This document shows, one piece after another, positions 9,600 to 23,806 of a stretch of DNA of 64,000 bases. The stretch spans positions 744,001-808,000 of the forward strand of contig NC_081853.1 in the NCBI RefSeq assembly GCF_963259705.1, in the 5' to 3' direction. How positions within the stretch are numbered: the first letter of the stretch is position 1; the number at the start of each line of letters is the position of its first letter. The translations under genes were made by a program, and so were the position numbers. A model generated the notes under the pieces. That model saw only the letters and a program-made list of their open reading frames with translations, was not told the DNA's origin and did not search any database. This DNA is from Myotis daubentonii (taxonomy: Eukaryota; Chordata; Mammalia; Chiroptera; Vespertilionidae).

Positions 9600-12500
9600 A
9601 GCTTTCCCCTGGAAACCTCAGTGATAGAATACGACAGTAAATGTAGTAAGAATCTATTTACTTGTACTTGAGGTGTTTCTTACACGTTCTTAATCATTTC
9701 TGGGAACTATCATTGTGTACTTTAACAGTTTTACCAAAATTAGACAGTTTGCTTAGAAGAATTTACCGGAATCGTCACCATTTTAACTGATTCACACAAA
9801 AAAACGCCAAAGCCAATCCTCCTTAATTGTAAACAGAAACACTATTCTCGTCATTCCAAGGCTTTAGTCACCAATTCTGAGCCCTGTAAGTATGAACTCT
9901 TAATATTTCAAAGCACAGTCCCGTGAAAACGCCACCGGAAGTACCCTGAGATGTAAATATTACCATTATTTGCGTCATTTCACAGCTTTCCCCTGTAAAC
10001 CTCCGTGTTTGAATACGACAGTAAATGTAGTAAGAATCTATTTACTTGTACTTGAGGTGTTTCTTACACGTTCTTAATCATTTCTGGGAACTATCATTGT
10101 GTATTTTAACAGTTTTACCAAAATATGACAGTTTGCTTAGAAGTATTTACCGGAATTGTCACCATTTTAACTGATTCACAAAAAAAAACGCCAAAGCCAA
10201 TCCTCCTTAATTGTAAACAGAAACACTATTCTCGTCATTCCAAGGCTTTAGACACCAATTCTGCGCTCTGTAAGCATGAACTCTTAATATTTCAAAGCAC
10301 AGTCCCGTGAAAACGCCACCGGAAGTACCCGGAGACGTAAATATTACCAGGATTTGCATCATTTCACAGCTTTCCCCTGGTAAACTCCGGGATAGAATAA
10401 GACAGTAACTGTAGTAAGAATGTATTTACATGTACTTGAGGTGTTTCTTACACGTTCTTAATCATTTCTGGGAACTATCATTGTGTATTTTAACAGTTTT
10501 ACCAAAATTAGACAGTTTGCTTAGAAGAATTTACCGGAATCGTCACCATTTCAACTGATTCACACAAAAAAACGCCAAAGCCAATCCTCCTTAATTGTTA
10601 ACAGAAACACTATTCTCGTCATTCCAAGGCTTTAGACACCAATTATGAGCTCTGTAAGCATGAACTCTTAATATTTCAAAGCACCGTCCCGTGAAAACGC
10701 CACCGGAAGTACCCGGAGACGTAAATATTACCAGTATTTGCGCCATTTCACAGCTTTCCCCTGTTAACCTCCGTGATAGAATACGACAGTAAATGTAGTA
10801 AGAATCTATTTACTTGTACTTGAGGTGTTTCTTACACGTTCTTAATCATTTCTGGGAACTATCATTGTGTATTTTAACAGTTTTACCAAAACTAGACAGT
10901 TTGCTTAGAAGTATTTACCGGAATCGTCACCATTTTAACTGATTCACACAAAAAAACGCCAAAGCCAATCCTCCTTAATTGTTAACAGAAACACTATTCT
11001 CGTCATTCCAAGGCTTTAGACACCAATTCTGAGCTCTGTAAGCATGAACTCTTAATATTTCAAAGCACAGTCCCGTGAAAATGCCACCGGAAGTACCGGG
11101 AGACGTAAATATTACCAGTATTTCCGTCTTTTCACAGCTTTCCACTGGAAACCTCCCTGATTGAATAAGACAGTAAATTTAGTAAGAACCTATTTACGTG
11201 TACTTGAGGTGTTTCTTACACGTTCTTAATCATTTCTGGGAACTATCATTGTGTATTTTAACAGTTTTACCAAAATTAGACAGTTTGCTTAGAAGTATTT
11301 ACCGGAATCGTCACCATTTTAACTGATTCACACAAAAAAACGCCAAAGCCAATCCTCCTTAATTGTAAACAGAAACACTATTCTCATCATTCCAAGGCTT
11401 TAGACACCAATTCTGAGCTCTGTAAGCATGAACTCTTAATATTTCAAAGCACAGTCCCGTGAAAACGCCACCGGAAGTACCGGGAGACGTAAATATTACC
11501 AGTATTTCCTTCTTTTCACAGCTTTCCACTGGAAACCTCCCTTATTGAATAAGACAGTAAATTTAGTAAGAACCTATTTACGTGTACTTGAGGTGTTTCT
11601 TACACGTTCTTAATCATTTCTGGGAACTATCATTGTGTATTTTAACAGTTTTACCAAAATTAGACAGTTTGCTTAGAAGTATTTACCGGAATCGTCACCA
11701 TTTTAACTGATTCACACAAAAAAACGCCGAAGCCAATCCTCCTTAATTGTTAACAGAAACACTATTCTCGTCATTCCAAGGCTTTAGACACAAATTCTGA
11801 GCTCTGTAAGCATGAACACTTAATATTTCAAAGCTCAGTCCCGTGAAAACGCCACCGGAAGTACCCAGAGACGTAAATATTACCAGTATTTCCGTCTTTT
11901 CACAGCTTTCCACTGGAAACCTCCCTGATTGAATAAGACAGTAAATTTAGTAAGAACCTATTTACGTGTACTTGAGGTGTTTCTTACACGTTCTTAATCA
12001 TTTCTGGGAACTATCATTGTGTATTTTAACAGTTTTACCAAAATTAGACAGTTTGCTTAGAAGTATTTACCGGAATCGTCACCATTTTAACTGATTCACA
12101 CAAAAAAACGCCAAAGCCAATCCTCCTTAATGGTAAAAATCAACACTATTCTCGTCATTCCAAGGCTTTAGACACCAATTCTGAGCTCTGTAAGCATGAA
12201 CTCTTAATATTTCAAAGCACAGTCCCGTGAAAACGCCACCGGAAGTACCCAGAGACATAAATATTACCAGTATTTCCATCTTTTCACAGCTTTCCACTGG
12301 AAACCTCCCTGATTGAATAAGACAGTAAATTTAGTAAGAACCTATTTACGTGTACTTGAGGTGTTTCTTACACGTTCTTAATCATTTCTGGGAACTATCA
12401 TTGTGTACTTTAACAGTTTTACCAAAATTAGATTGTTTGCTTAGAAGTATTTACCGGAATCGTCACCATTTTAACTGATTCACACAAAAAAACGCCAAAG

Positions 12501-13439
12501 CCAATCCTCCTTAATTGTAAAAATCAACACTATTCTCGTCATTCCAAGGCTTTAGACACCAATTCTGAGCCCTGTAAGCATGAACTCTTAATATTTCAAA
12601 GCACAGTCCCGTGAAAACGCCACTGGAAGTACCCGGAGACGTAAATATTACCAGTATTTCCGTCATTTCACAGCTTTCCCCTGGAAACCTCCATGATTGA
12701 ATACGACAGTAAATGTAGTAAGAATCTATTTACGTGTACTTGAGGGGTTTCTTACACGTTCTTAATCATTTCTGGGAACTATCATTGTGTATTTTAACAG
12801 TTTTACCAAAACTAGACAGTTTGCTTAGAAGTATTTACCGGAATCGTCACCATTTTAACTGATTCACACAAAAAAACGCCAAAGCCAATCCTCCTTAATT
12901 GTTAACAGAAACACTATTCTCGTCATTCCAAGGCTTTAGACACCAATTCTGAGCTCTGTAAGCATGAACTCTTAATATTTCAAAGCACAGTCCCGTGAAA
13001 AGGCCACCGGAAGTACCGGGAGACGTAAATATTACCAGTATTTCCGTCTTTTCACAGCTTTCCACTGGAAACCTCCCTGATTGAATAAGACAGTAAATTT
13101 AGTAAGAACCTATTTACGTGTACTTGAGGTGTTTCTTACACGTTCTTAATCATTTCTGGGAACTATCATTGTGTATTTTAACAGTTTTACCAAAATTAGA
13201 CAGTTTGCTTAGAAGTATTTACCGGAATCGTCACCATTTTAACTGATTCACACAAAAAAACGCCAAAGCCAATCCTCCTTAATTGTAAACAGAAACACTA
13301 TTCTCATCATTCCAAGGCTTTAGACACCAATTCTGAGCTCTGTAAGCATGAACTCTTAATATTTCAAAGCACAGTCCCGTGAAAACGCCACCGGAAGTAC
13401 CGGGAGACGTAAATATTACCAGTATTTCCTTCTTTTCAC
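8065..13439 (+). repeat. 14-unit block (5375 bp), first copy of a tandem duplication
   Basis: Class order is R-Q-R-Q-U-P-Q-N-D-L-D-D-M-D. The block contains rare markers: the 1-bp loss at 8113, TATTAACAG at 8807, TCTGCGCTC at 10261, TTTACATGT near 10427, AATTATGAG near 10643, AGATTGTTTG near 12430 and AAAAGGCC near 13000. Each marker reappears 5375 bp downstream. The transition from A-type only to mixed A and B units (start of N at 10752) lies inside this block. Confidence 0.93.
11136..13055 (+). repeat. D-L-D-D-M five-unit (1920-bp) higher-order repeat
   Basis: Starts are 11136 (D), 11520 (L), 11904 (D), 12288 (D) and 12672 (M). The following unit at 13056 restarts the pattern: it repeats the unit at 11136 with a 1920-bp shift, and AAAATGCC and AAAAGGCC distinguish the two. 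The same five units reappear at 16511-18430 through the 14-unit duplication. Confidence 0.8.
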
Positions 13440-16400
13440 AGCTTTCCACTGGAAACCTCCGTGTTTGAATACGACAGTAAATGTAGTAGAATCTATGTAC
13501 TTGTACTTGAGGTGTTTCTTACACGTTCTTAATCATTTCTGGGCACTATCATTGTGTATTTTAACAGTTTTACCAAAATTAGACAGTTTGCTTAGAAGTA
13601 TTTACCGGAATTGTCACCATTTTAACTGATTCACACAAAAAAACGCCAAAGCCAATCCTCCTTTATTGTAAACAGAAACACTATTCTCGTCATTCCAAGG
13701 CTTTAGACACCAATTCTGAGCTCTGTAAGCATGAACTCTTAATATTTCAAAGCACAGTCCCGTGAAAACGCCACCGGAAGTACCCGGAGACGTAAATATT
13801 ACCAGGATTTGCATCATTTCACAGCTTTCCCCTGGTAAACTCCGGGATAGAATATGACAGTAACTGTAGTAAGAATGTATTTACTTGTACTTGAGGTGTT
13901 TCTTACACGTTCTTAATCATTTCTGGGAACTATCATTGTGTATTTTAACAGTTTTACCAAAATTAGACAGTTTGCTTAGAAGAATTTACCGGAATCGTCA
14001 CCATTTCAACTGATTCACACAAAAAAACGCCAAAGCCAATCCTCCTTAATTGTAAACCTCAACACTATTCTCGTCATTCCAAGGCTTTAGACACCAATTC
14101 TGAGCCCTGTAAGTATGAACTCTTAATATTTCAAAGCACAGTCCCGTGAAAACGCCACCGGAAGTACCCTGAGACGTAAATATTAACAGTATTTGTGTCA
14201 TTTCACAGCTTTCCCCTGGAAACCTCCGTGTTTGAATACGACAGTAAATGTAGTAAGAATCTATGTACTTGTACTTGAGGTGTTTCTTACACGTTCTTAA
14301 TCATTTCTGGGCACTATCATTGTGTATTTTAACAGTTTTACCAAAATTAGACAGTTTGCTTAGAAGTATTTACCGGAATTGTCACCATTTTAACTGATTC
14401 ACACAAAAAAACGCCAAAGCCAATCCTCCTTTATTGTAAACAGAAACACTATTCTCGTCATTCCAAGGCTTTAGACACCAATTCTGAGCTCTGTAAGCAT
14501 GAACTCTTAATATTTCAAAGCACAGTCCTGTGAAAACGCCACCGGAAGTACCCGGAGACGTAAATATTACCAGGATTTGCATCATTTCACAGCTTTCCCC
14601 TGGTAAACTCCGGGATAGAATAAGACAGTAAATGTAGTAAGAATGTATTTACTTGTACTTGCGGTGTTTATTACACGTTCTTAATCATTTCTGGGAACTA
14701 TCATTGTGTACTTTAACAGTTTCAACAAAATTAGACAGTTTGCTTAGAAGAATTTACCGGAATCGTCACCATTTTAACTGATTCACACAAAAAAAAGCCA
14801 AAGCCAATCCTCCTTAATTGTAAACCTCAACACTATTCTCGTCATTCCAAGGCTTTAGACACCAATTCTGAGCCCTGTAAGCATGATGTCTTAATATTTC
14901 AAAGCACAGTCCCGTGAAAACGCCACCGGAAGTACCCGGAGACGTAAATATTACCAGGATTTGCGTCATTTCACAGCTTTCCCCTGGAAACCTCAGTGAT
15001 AGAATACGACAGTAAATGTAGTAAGAATCTATTTACTTGTACTTGAGGTGTTTCTTACACGTTCTTAATCATTTCTGGGAACTATCATTGTGTACTTTAA
15101 CAGTTTTACCAAAATTAGACAGTTTGCTTAGAAGAATTTACCGGAATCGTCACCATTTTAACTGATTCACACAAAAAAACGCCAAAGCCAATCCTCCTTA
15201 ATTGTAAACAGAAACACTATTCTCGTCATTCCAAGGCTTTAGTCACCAATTCTGAGCCCTGTAAGTATGAACTCTTAATATTTCAAAGCACAGTCCCGTG
15301 AAAACGCCACCGGAAGTACCCTGAGATGTAAATATTACCATTATTTGCGTCATTTCACAGCTTTCCCCTGTAAACCTCCGTGTTTGAATACGACAGTAAA
15401 TGTAGTAAGAATCTATTTACTTGTACTTGAGGTGTTTCTTACACGTTCTTAATCATTTCTGGGAACTATCATTGTGTATTTTAACAGTTTTACCAAAATA
15501 TGACAGTTTGCTTAGAAGTATTTACCGGAATTGTCACCATTTTAACTGATTCACAAAAAAAAACGCCAAAGCCAATCCTCCTTAATTGTAAACAGAAACA
15601 CTATTCTCGTCATTCCAAGGCTTTAGACACCAATTCTGCGCTCTGTAAGCATGAACTCTTAATATTTCAAAGCACAGTCCCGTGAAAACGCCACCGGAAG
15701 TACCCGGAGACGTAAATATTACCAGGATTTGCATCATTTCACAGCTTTCCCCTGGTAAACTCCGGGATAGAATAAGACAGTAACTGTAGTAAGAATGTAT
15801 TTACATGTACTTGAGGTGTTTCTTACACGTTCTTAATCATTTCTGGGAACTATCATTGTGTATTTTAACAGTTTTACCAAAATTAGACAGTTTGCTTAGA
15901 AGAATTTACCGGAATCGTCACCATTTCAACTGATTCACACAAAAAAACGCCAAAGCCAATCCTCCTTAATTGTTAACAGAAACACTATTCTCGTCATTCC
16001 AAGGCTTTAGACACCAATTATGAGCTCTGTAAGCATGAACTCTTAATATTTCAAAGCACCGTCCCGTGAAAACGCCACCGGAAGTACCCGGAGACGTAAA
16101 TATTACCAGTATTTGCGCCATTTCACAGCTTTCCCCTGTTAACCTCCGTGATAGAATACGACAGTAAATGTAGTAAGAATCTATTTACTTGTACTTGAGG
16201 TGTTTCTTACACGTTCTTAATCATTTCTGGGAACTATCATTGTGTATTTTAACAGTTTTACCAAAACTAGACAGTTTGCTTAGAAGTATTTACCGGAATC
16301 GTCACCATTTTAACTGATTCACACAAAAAAACGCCAAAGCCAATCCTCCTTAATTGTTAACAGAAACACTATTCTCGTCATTCCAAGGCTTTAGACACCA

Positions 16401-18814
16401 ATTCTGAGCTCTGTAAGCATGAACTCTTAATATTTCAAAGCACAGTCCCGTGAAAATGCCACCGGAAGTACCGGGAGACGTAAATATTACCAGTATTTCC
16501 GTCTTTTCACAGCTTTCCACTGGAAACCTCCCTGATTGAATAAGACAGTAAATTTAGTAAGAACCTATTTACGTGTACTTGAGGTGTTTCTTACACGTTC
16601 TTAATCATTTCTGGGAACTATCATTGTGTATTTTAACAGTTTTACCAAAATTAGACAGTTTGCTTAGAAGTATTTACCGGAATCGTCACCATTTTAACTG
16701 ATTCACACAAAAAAACGCCAAAGCCAATCCTCCTTAATTGTAAACAGAAACACTATTCTCATCATTCCAAGGCTTTAGACACCAATTCTGAGCTCTGTAA
16801 GCATGAACTCTTAATATTTCAAAGCACAGTCCCGTGAAAACGCCACCGGAAGTACCGGGAGACGTAAATATTACCAGTATTTCCTTCTTTTCACAGCTTT
16901 CCACTGGAAACCTCCCTTATTGAATAAGACAGTAAATTTAGTAAGAACCTATTTACGTGTACTTGAGGTGTTTCTTACACGTTCTTAATCATTTCTGGGA
17001 ACTATCATTGTGTATTTTAACAGTTTTACCAAAATTAGACAGTTTGCTTAGAAGTATTTACCGGAATCGTCACCATTTTAACTGATTCACACAAAAAAAC
17101 GCCGAAGCCAATCCTCCTTAATTGTTAACAGAAACACTATTCTCGTCATTCCAAGGCTTTAGACACAAATTCTGAGCTCTGTAAGCATGAACACTTAATA
17201 TTTCAAAGCTCAGTCCCGTGAAAACGCCACCGGAAGTACCCAGAGACGTAAATATTACCAGTATTTCCGTCTTTTCACAGCTTTCCACTGGAAACCTCCC
17301 TGATTGAATAAGACAGTAAATTTAGTAAGAACCTATTTACGTGTACTTGAGGTGTTTCTTACACGTTCTTAATCATTTCTGGGAACTATCATTGTGTATT
17401 TTAACAGTTTTACCAAAATTAGACAGTTTGCTTAGAAGTATTTACCGGAATCGTCACCATTTTAACTGATTCACACAAAAAAACGCCAAAGCCAATCCTC
17501 CTTAATGGTAAAAATCAACACTATTCTCGTCATTCCAAGGCTTTAGACACCAATTCTGAGCTCTGTAAGCATGAACTCTTAATATTTCAAAGCACAGTCC
17601 CGTGAAAACGCCACCGGAAGTACCCAGAGACATAAATATTACCAGTATTTCCATCTTTTCACAGCTTTCCACTGGAAACCTCCCTGATTGAATAAGACAG
17701 TAAATTTAGTAAGAACCTATTTACGTGTACTTGAGGTGTTTCTTACACGTTCTTAATCATTTCTGGGAACTATCATTGTGTACTTTAACAGTTTTACCAA
17801 AATTAGATTGTTTGCTTAGAAGTATTTACCGGAATCGTCACCATTTTAACTGATTCACACAAAAAAACGCCAAAGCCAATCCTCCTTAATTGTAAAAATC
17901 AACACTATTCTCGTCATTCCAAGGCTTTAGACACCAATTCTGAGCCCTGTAAGCATGAACTCTTAATATTTCAAAGCACAGTCCCGTGAAAACGCCACTG
18001 GAAGTACCCGGAGACGTAAATATTACCAGTATTTCCGTCATTTCACAGCTTTCCCCTGGAAACCTCCATGATTGAATACGACAGTAAATGTAGTAAGAAT
18101 CTATTTACGTGTACTTGAGGGGTTTCTTACACGTTCTTAATCATTTCTGGGAACTATCATTGTGTATTTTAACAGTTTTACCAAAACTAGACAGTTTGCT
18201 TAGAAGTATTTACCGGAATCGTCACCATTTTAACTGATTCACACAAAAAAACGCCAAAGCCAATCCTCCTTAATTGTTAACAGAAACACTATTCTCGTCA
18301 TTCCAAGGCTTTAGACACCAATTCTGAGCTCTGTAAGCATGAACTCTTAATATTTCAAAGCACAGTCCCGTGAAAAGGCCACCGGAAGTACCGGGAGACG
18401 TAAATATTACCAGTATTTCCGTCTTTTCACAGCTTTCCACTGGAAACCTCCCTGATTGAATAAGACAGTAAATTTAGTAAGAACCTATTTACGTGTACTT
18501 GAGGTGTTTCTTACACGTTCTTAATCATTTCTGGGAACTATCATTGTGTATTTTAACAGTTTTACCAAAATTAGACAGTTTGCTTAGAAGTATTTACCGG
18601 AATCGTCACCATTTTAACTGATTCACACAAAAAAACGCCAAAGCCAATCCTCCTTAATTGTAAACAGAAACACTATTCTCATCATTCCAAGGCTTTAGAC
18701 ACCAATTCTGAGCTCTGTAAGCATGAACTCTTAATATTTCAAAGCACAGTCCCGTGAAAACGCCACCGGAAGTACCGGGAGACGTAAATATTACCAGTAT
18801 TTCCTTCTTTTCAC
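13440..18814 (+). repeat. 14-unit block, second copy of the tandem duplication
   Basis: This is the exact downstream counterpart of 8065-13439 (shift 5375 bp). I compared many lines and all rare markers and found no difference inside the block, including the 1-bp loss (13488 for 8113). The first unit of this copy is chimeric: its first ~20 bases read CCACTGG (B-type head), where the first copy reads CCCCTGG. The exchange point therefore lies between about phase 8 and phase 22 of the unit at 13440. Such identity over 5.4 kb indicates a recent event, or an assembly duplication that should be excluded. Confidence 0.93.
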
Positions 18815-20734
18815 AGCTTTCCACTGGAAACCTCCCTGATTGAATAAGACAGTAAATTTAGTAAGAACCTATTTACGTGTACTTGAGGTGTTTCTTACAC
18901 GTTCTTAATCATTTCTGGGAACTATCATTGTGTATTTTAACAGTTTTACCAAAATTAGACAGTTTGCTTAGAAGTATTTACCGGAATCGTCACCATTTTA
19001 ACTGATTCACACAAAAAAACGCCGAAGCCAATCCTCCTTAATTGTTAACAGAAACACTATTCTCGTCATTCCAAGGCTTTAGACACAAATTCTGAGCTCT
19101 GTAAGCATGAACACTTAATATTTCAAAGCTCAGTCCCGTGAAAACGCCACCGGAAGTACCCAGAGACGTAAATATTACCAGTATTTCCGTCTTTTCACAG
19201 CTTTCCACTGGAAACCTCCCTGATTGAATAAGACAGTAAATTTAGTAAGAACCTATTTACGTGTACTTGAGGTGTTTCTTACACGTTCTTAATCATTTCT
19301 GGGAACTATCATTGTGTACTTTAACAGTTTTACCAAAATTAGACAGTTTGCTTAGAAGTATTTACCGGAATCGTCACCATTTTAACTGATTCACACAAAA
19401 AAACGCCAAAGCCAATCCTCCTTAATTGTAAAAATCAACACTATTCTCGTCATTCCAAGGCTTTAGACACCAATTCTGAGCCCTGTAAGCATGAACTCTT
19501 AATATTTCAAAGCACAGTCCCGTGAAAACGCCACTGGAAGTACCCGGAGGCGTAAATATTACCAGTATTTCCGTCATTTCACAGCTTTCCCCTGGAAACC
19601 TCCATGATTGAATACGACAGTAAATGTAGTAAGAATCTATTTACGTGTACTTGAGGGGTTTCTTACACGTTCTTAATCATTTCTGGGAACTATCATTGTG
19701 TACTTTAACAGTTTTACCGAAACTAGACAGTTTGCTTAGAAGTATTTACCGGAATCGTCACCATTTTAACTGATTCACACAAAAAAACGCCAAAGCCAAT
19801 CCTCCTTAATTGTTAACAGAAACACTATTCTTGTCATTCCAAGGCTTTAGACACCAATTCTGAGCTCTGTAAGCATGAACTCTTAATATTTCAAAGCACA
19901 GTCCCGTGAAAACGCCACCGGAAGTACCGGGAGACGTAAATATTACCAGTATTTCCGTCTTTTCACAGCTTTCCACTGGAAACCTCCCTGATTGAATAAG
20001 ACAGTAAATTTAGTAAGAACCTATTTACGTGTACTTGAGGTGTTTCTTACACGTTCTTAATCATTTCTGGGAACTATCATTGTGTATTTTAACAGTTTTA
20101 CCAAAATTAGACAGTTTGCTTAGAAGTATTTACCGGAATCGTCACCATTTTAACTGATTCACACAAAAAAACGCCAAAGCCAATCCTCCTTAATTGTAAA
20201 CAGAAACACTATTCTCATCATTCCAAGGCTTTAGACACCAATTCTGAGCTCTGTAAGCATGAACTCTTAATATTTCAAAGCACAGTCCCGTGAAAACGCC
20301 ACCGGAAGTACCGGGAGACGTAAATATTACCAGTATTTCCTTCTTTTCACAGCTTTCCACTGGAAACCTCCCTTATTGAATAAGACAGTAAATTTAGTAA
20401 GAACCTATTTACGTGTACTTGAGGTATTTCTTACACGTTCTTAATCATTTCTGGGAACTATCATTGTGTATTTTAACAGTTTTACCAAAATTAGACAGTT
20501 TGCTTAGAAGTATTTACCGGAATCGTCACCATTTTAACTGATTCACACAAAAAAACGCCGAAGCCAATCCTCCTTAATGGTAAAAATCAACACTATTCTC
20601 GTCATTCCAAGGCTTTAGACACCAATTCTGAGCTCTGTAAGCATGAACTCTTAATATTTCAAAGCACAGTCCCGTGAAAACGCCACCGGAAGTACTCGGA
20701 GATGTAAATATTACCAGTATTTTCGGCATTTCAC
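18431..20734 (+). repeat. Truncated D-L-D-D-M derivatives (D-D-D-M, then D-L)
   Basis: Units start at 18431, 18815, 19199, 19583, 19967 and 20351. The unit at 18815 has the rare markers of the L unit at 16895 and following (CCGAAGCC, ACACAAATT, GAACACTTA, shift 1920 bp) but a D-type head, so it is a recombinant. The unit at 19199 merges features of the two D units of the parent repeat. At its end (near 20559) the D-L pair runs into the X-N-D-D pattern. Confidence 0.75.
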
Positions 20735-23700
20735 AGCTTTCCAATGGAAACCTCTGTGATTGAATACGACAGTAAATGTAGTAAGAATCTATTTAGGTGT
20801 ACTTGAGGTGTTTCTTACACGTTCTTAATCATTTCAGGGAACTATCATTGTGTACTTTAACAGTTTTACCAAAATTAGACAGTTTGCTTAGAAGAATTTA
20901 CCGGAATCATCACCATTTTAACTCATTCACACAAAAAAACGCCAAAGCCAATCCTCCTTAATTGTAAACAGAAACACTATTCTCGTCATTCCAAGGCTTT
21001 AGACACCAATTCTGAGCTCTGTAAGCATGAACTCTTAATATTTCAAAGCACCGTCCCGTGAAAACGCCACCGGAAATACCCGGAGACGTAAATATTACCA
21101 GTATTTGCGTCATTTCACAGCTTTCCCCTGTTAACCTCCGTGATAGAATACGACAGTAAATGTAGTAAGAATCTATTTACTTGTACTTGAGGTGTTTCTT
21201 ACACGTTCTTAATCATTTCTGGGAACTATCATTGTGTATTTTAACAGTTTTACCAAAACTAGACAGTTTGCTTAGAAGTATTTACCGGAATCGTCACCAT
21301 TTTAACTGATTCACACAAAAAAACGCCAAAGCCAATCCTCCTTAATTGTTAACAGAAACACTATTCTCGTCATTCCAAGGCTTTAGACAACAATTTTGAG
21401 CTCTGTAAGCATGAACTCTTAATATTTCAAAGCACAGTCCCGTGAAAATGCCACCGGAAGTACCGGGAGACCTAAATATTACCAGTATTTCCGTCTTTTC
21501 ACAGCTTTCCACTGGAAACCTCCCTGATTGAATAAGACAGTAAATTTAGTAAGAACCTATTTACGTGTACTTGAGGTGTTTCTTACACGTTCTTAATCAT
21601 TTCTGGGAACTATCATTGTGTATTTTAACAGTTTTACCAAAATTAGACAGTTTGCTTAGAAGTATTTACCGGAATCGTCACCATTTTAACTGATTCACAC
21701 AAAAAAACGCCGAAGCCAATCCTCCTTAATTGTTAACAGAAACACTATTCTCGTCATTCCAAGGCTTTAGACACAAATTCTGAGCTCTGTAAGCATGAAC
21801 TCTTAATATTTCAAAGCTCAGTCCCGTGAAAACGCCACCGGAAGTACCCAGAGACGTAAATATTACCAGTATTTCTGTCTTTTCACAGCTTTCCACTGGA
21901 AACCTCCCTGATTGAATAAGACAGTAAATTTAGTAAGAACCTATTTACGTGTACTTGAGGTGTTTCTTACACGTTCTTAATCATTTCTGGGAACTATCAT
22001 TGTGTATTTTAACAGTTTTACCAAAATTAGACAGTTTGCTTAGAAGTATTTACCGGAATCGTCACCATTTTAACTGATTCACACAAAAAAACGCCGAAGC
22101 CAATCCTCCTTAATGGTAAAAATCAACACTATTCTCGTCATTCCAAGGCTTTAGACACCAATTCTGAGCTCTGTAAGCATGAACTCTTAATATTTCAAAG
22201 CACAGTCCCGTGAAAACGCCACCGGAAGTACTCGGAGATGTAAATATTACCAGTATTTTCGGCATTTCACAGCTTTCCAATGGAAACCTCTGTGATTGAA
22301 TACGACAGTAAATGTAGTAAGAATCTATTTAGGTGTACTTGAGGTGTTTCTTACACGTTCTTAATCATTTCAGGGAACTATCATTGTGTACTTTAACAGT
22401 TTTACCAAAATTAGACAGTTTGCTTAGAAGAATTTACCGGAATCATCACCATTTTAACTCATTCACACAAAAAAACGCCAAAGCCAATCCTCCTTAATTG
22501 TAAACAGAAACACTATTCTCGTCATTCCAAGGCTTTAGACACCAATTCTGAGCTCTGTAAGCATGAACTCTTAATATTTCAAAGCACCGTCCCGTGAAAA
22601 CGCCACCGGAAATACCCGGAGACGTAAATATTACCAGTATTTGCGTCATTTCACAGCTTTCCCCTGTTAACCTCCGTGATAGAATACGACAGTAAATGTA
22701 GTAAGAATCTATTTACTTGTACTTGAGGTGTTTCTTACACGTTCTTAATCATTTCTGGGAACTATCATTGTGTATTTTAACAGTTTTACCAAAACTAGAC
22801 AGTTTGCTTAGAAGTATTTACCGGAATCGTCACCATTTTAACTGATTCACACAAAAAAACGCCAAAGCCAATCCTCCTTAATTGTTAACAGAAACACTAT
22901 TCTCGTCATTCCAAGGCTTTAGACAACAATTTTGAGCTCTGTAAGCATGAACTCTTAATATTTCAAAGCACAGTCCCGTGAAAATGCCACCGGAAGTACC
23001 GGGAGACCTAAATATTACCAGTATTTCCGTCTTTTCACAGCTTTCCACTGGAAACCTCCCTGATTGAATAAGACAGTAAATTTAGTAAGAACCTATTTAC
23101 GTGTACTTGAGGTGTTTCTTACACGTTCTTAATCATTTCTGGGAACTATCATTGTGTATTTTAACAGTTTTACCAAAATTAGACAGTTTGCTTAGAAGTA
23201 TTTACCGGAATCGTCACCATTTTAACTGATTCACACAAAAAAACGCCGAAGCCAATCCTCCTTAATTGTTAACAGAAACACTATTCTCGTCATTCCAAGG
23301 CTTTAGACACAAATTCTGAGCTCTGTAAGCATGAACTCTTAATATTTCAAAGCTCAGTCCCGTGAAAACGCCACCGGAAGTACCCAGAGACGTAAATATT
23401 ACCAGTATTTCTGTCTTTTCACAGCTTTCCACTGGAAACCTCCCTGATTGAATAAGACAGTAAATTTAGTAAGAACCTATTTACGTGTACTTGAGGTGTT
23501 TCTTACACGTTCTTAATCATTTCTGGGAACTATCATTGTGTATTTTAACAGTTTTACCAAAATTAGACAGTTTGCTTAGAAGTATTTACCGGAATCGTCA
23601 CCATTTTAACTGATTCACACAAAAAAACGCCAAAGCCAATCCTCCTTAATGGTAAAAATCAACACTATTCTCGTCATTCCAAGGCTTTAGACACCAATTC

Positions 23701-23806
23701 TGAGCTCTGTAAGCATGATCTCTTAATATTTCAAAGCACAGTCCCGTGAAAACGCCACCGGAAGTACCCAGAGACATAAATATTACCAGTATTTCCGTCA
23801 TTTCAC
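20735..23806 (+). repeat. X-N-D-D four-unit (1536-bp) repeat, two copies
   Basis: Copies are 20735-22270 and 22271-23806. Shared rare states 1536 bp apart include GAAATACCCG (near 21074 and 22610), CAACAATTTTG (near 21389 and 22925), GACCTAAAT and TTCAGGGAA. The last unit differs between copies (CCGAAGCC near 22095 versus CCAAAGCC near 23631). The upstream edge of the duplicated tract extends back to about 20559. Confidence 0.85.

Noticed and set aside
11087..11104. CENP-B-box-like match at CACCGGAAGTACCGGGAG
   Set aside because: The essential core is TTCG, A and CGGG at fixed spacing. Here CGGG fits but TTCG reads ACCG and the central A is T. The GGAAAC near the unit start also lacks the flanking core bases. 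No canonical box seen on either strand.
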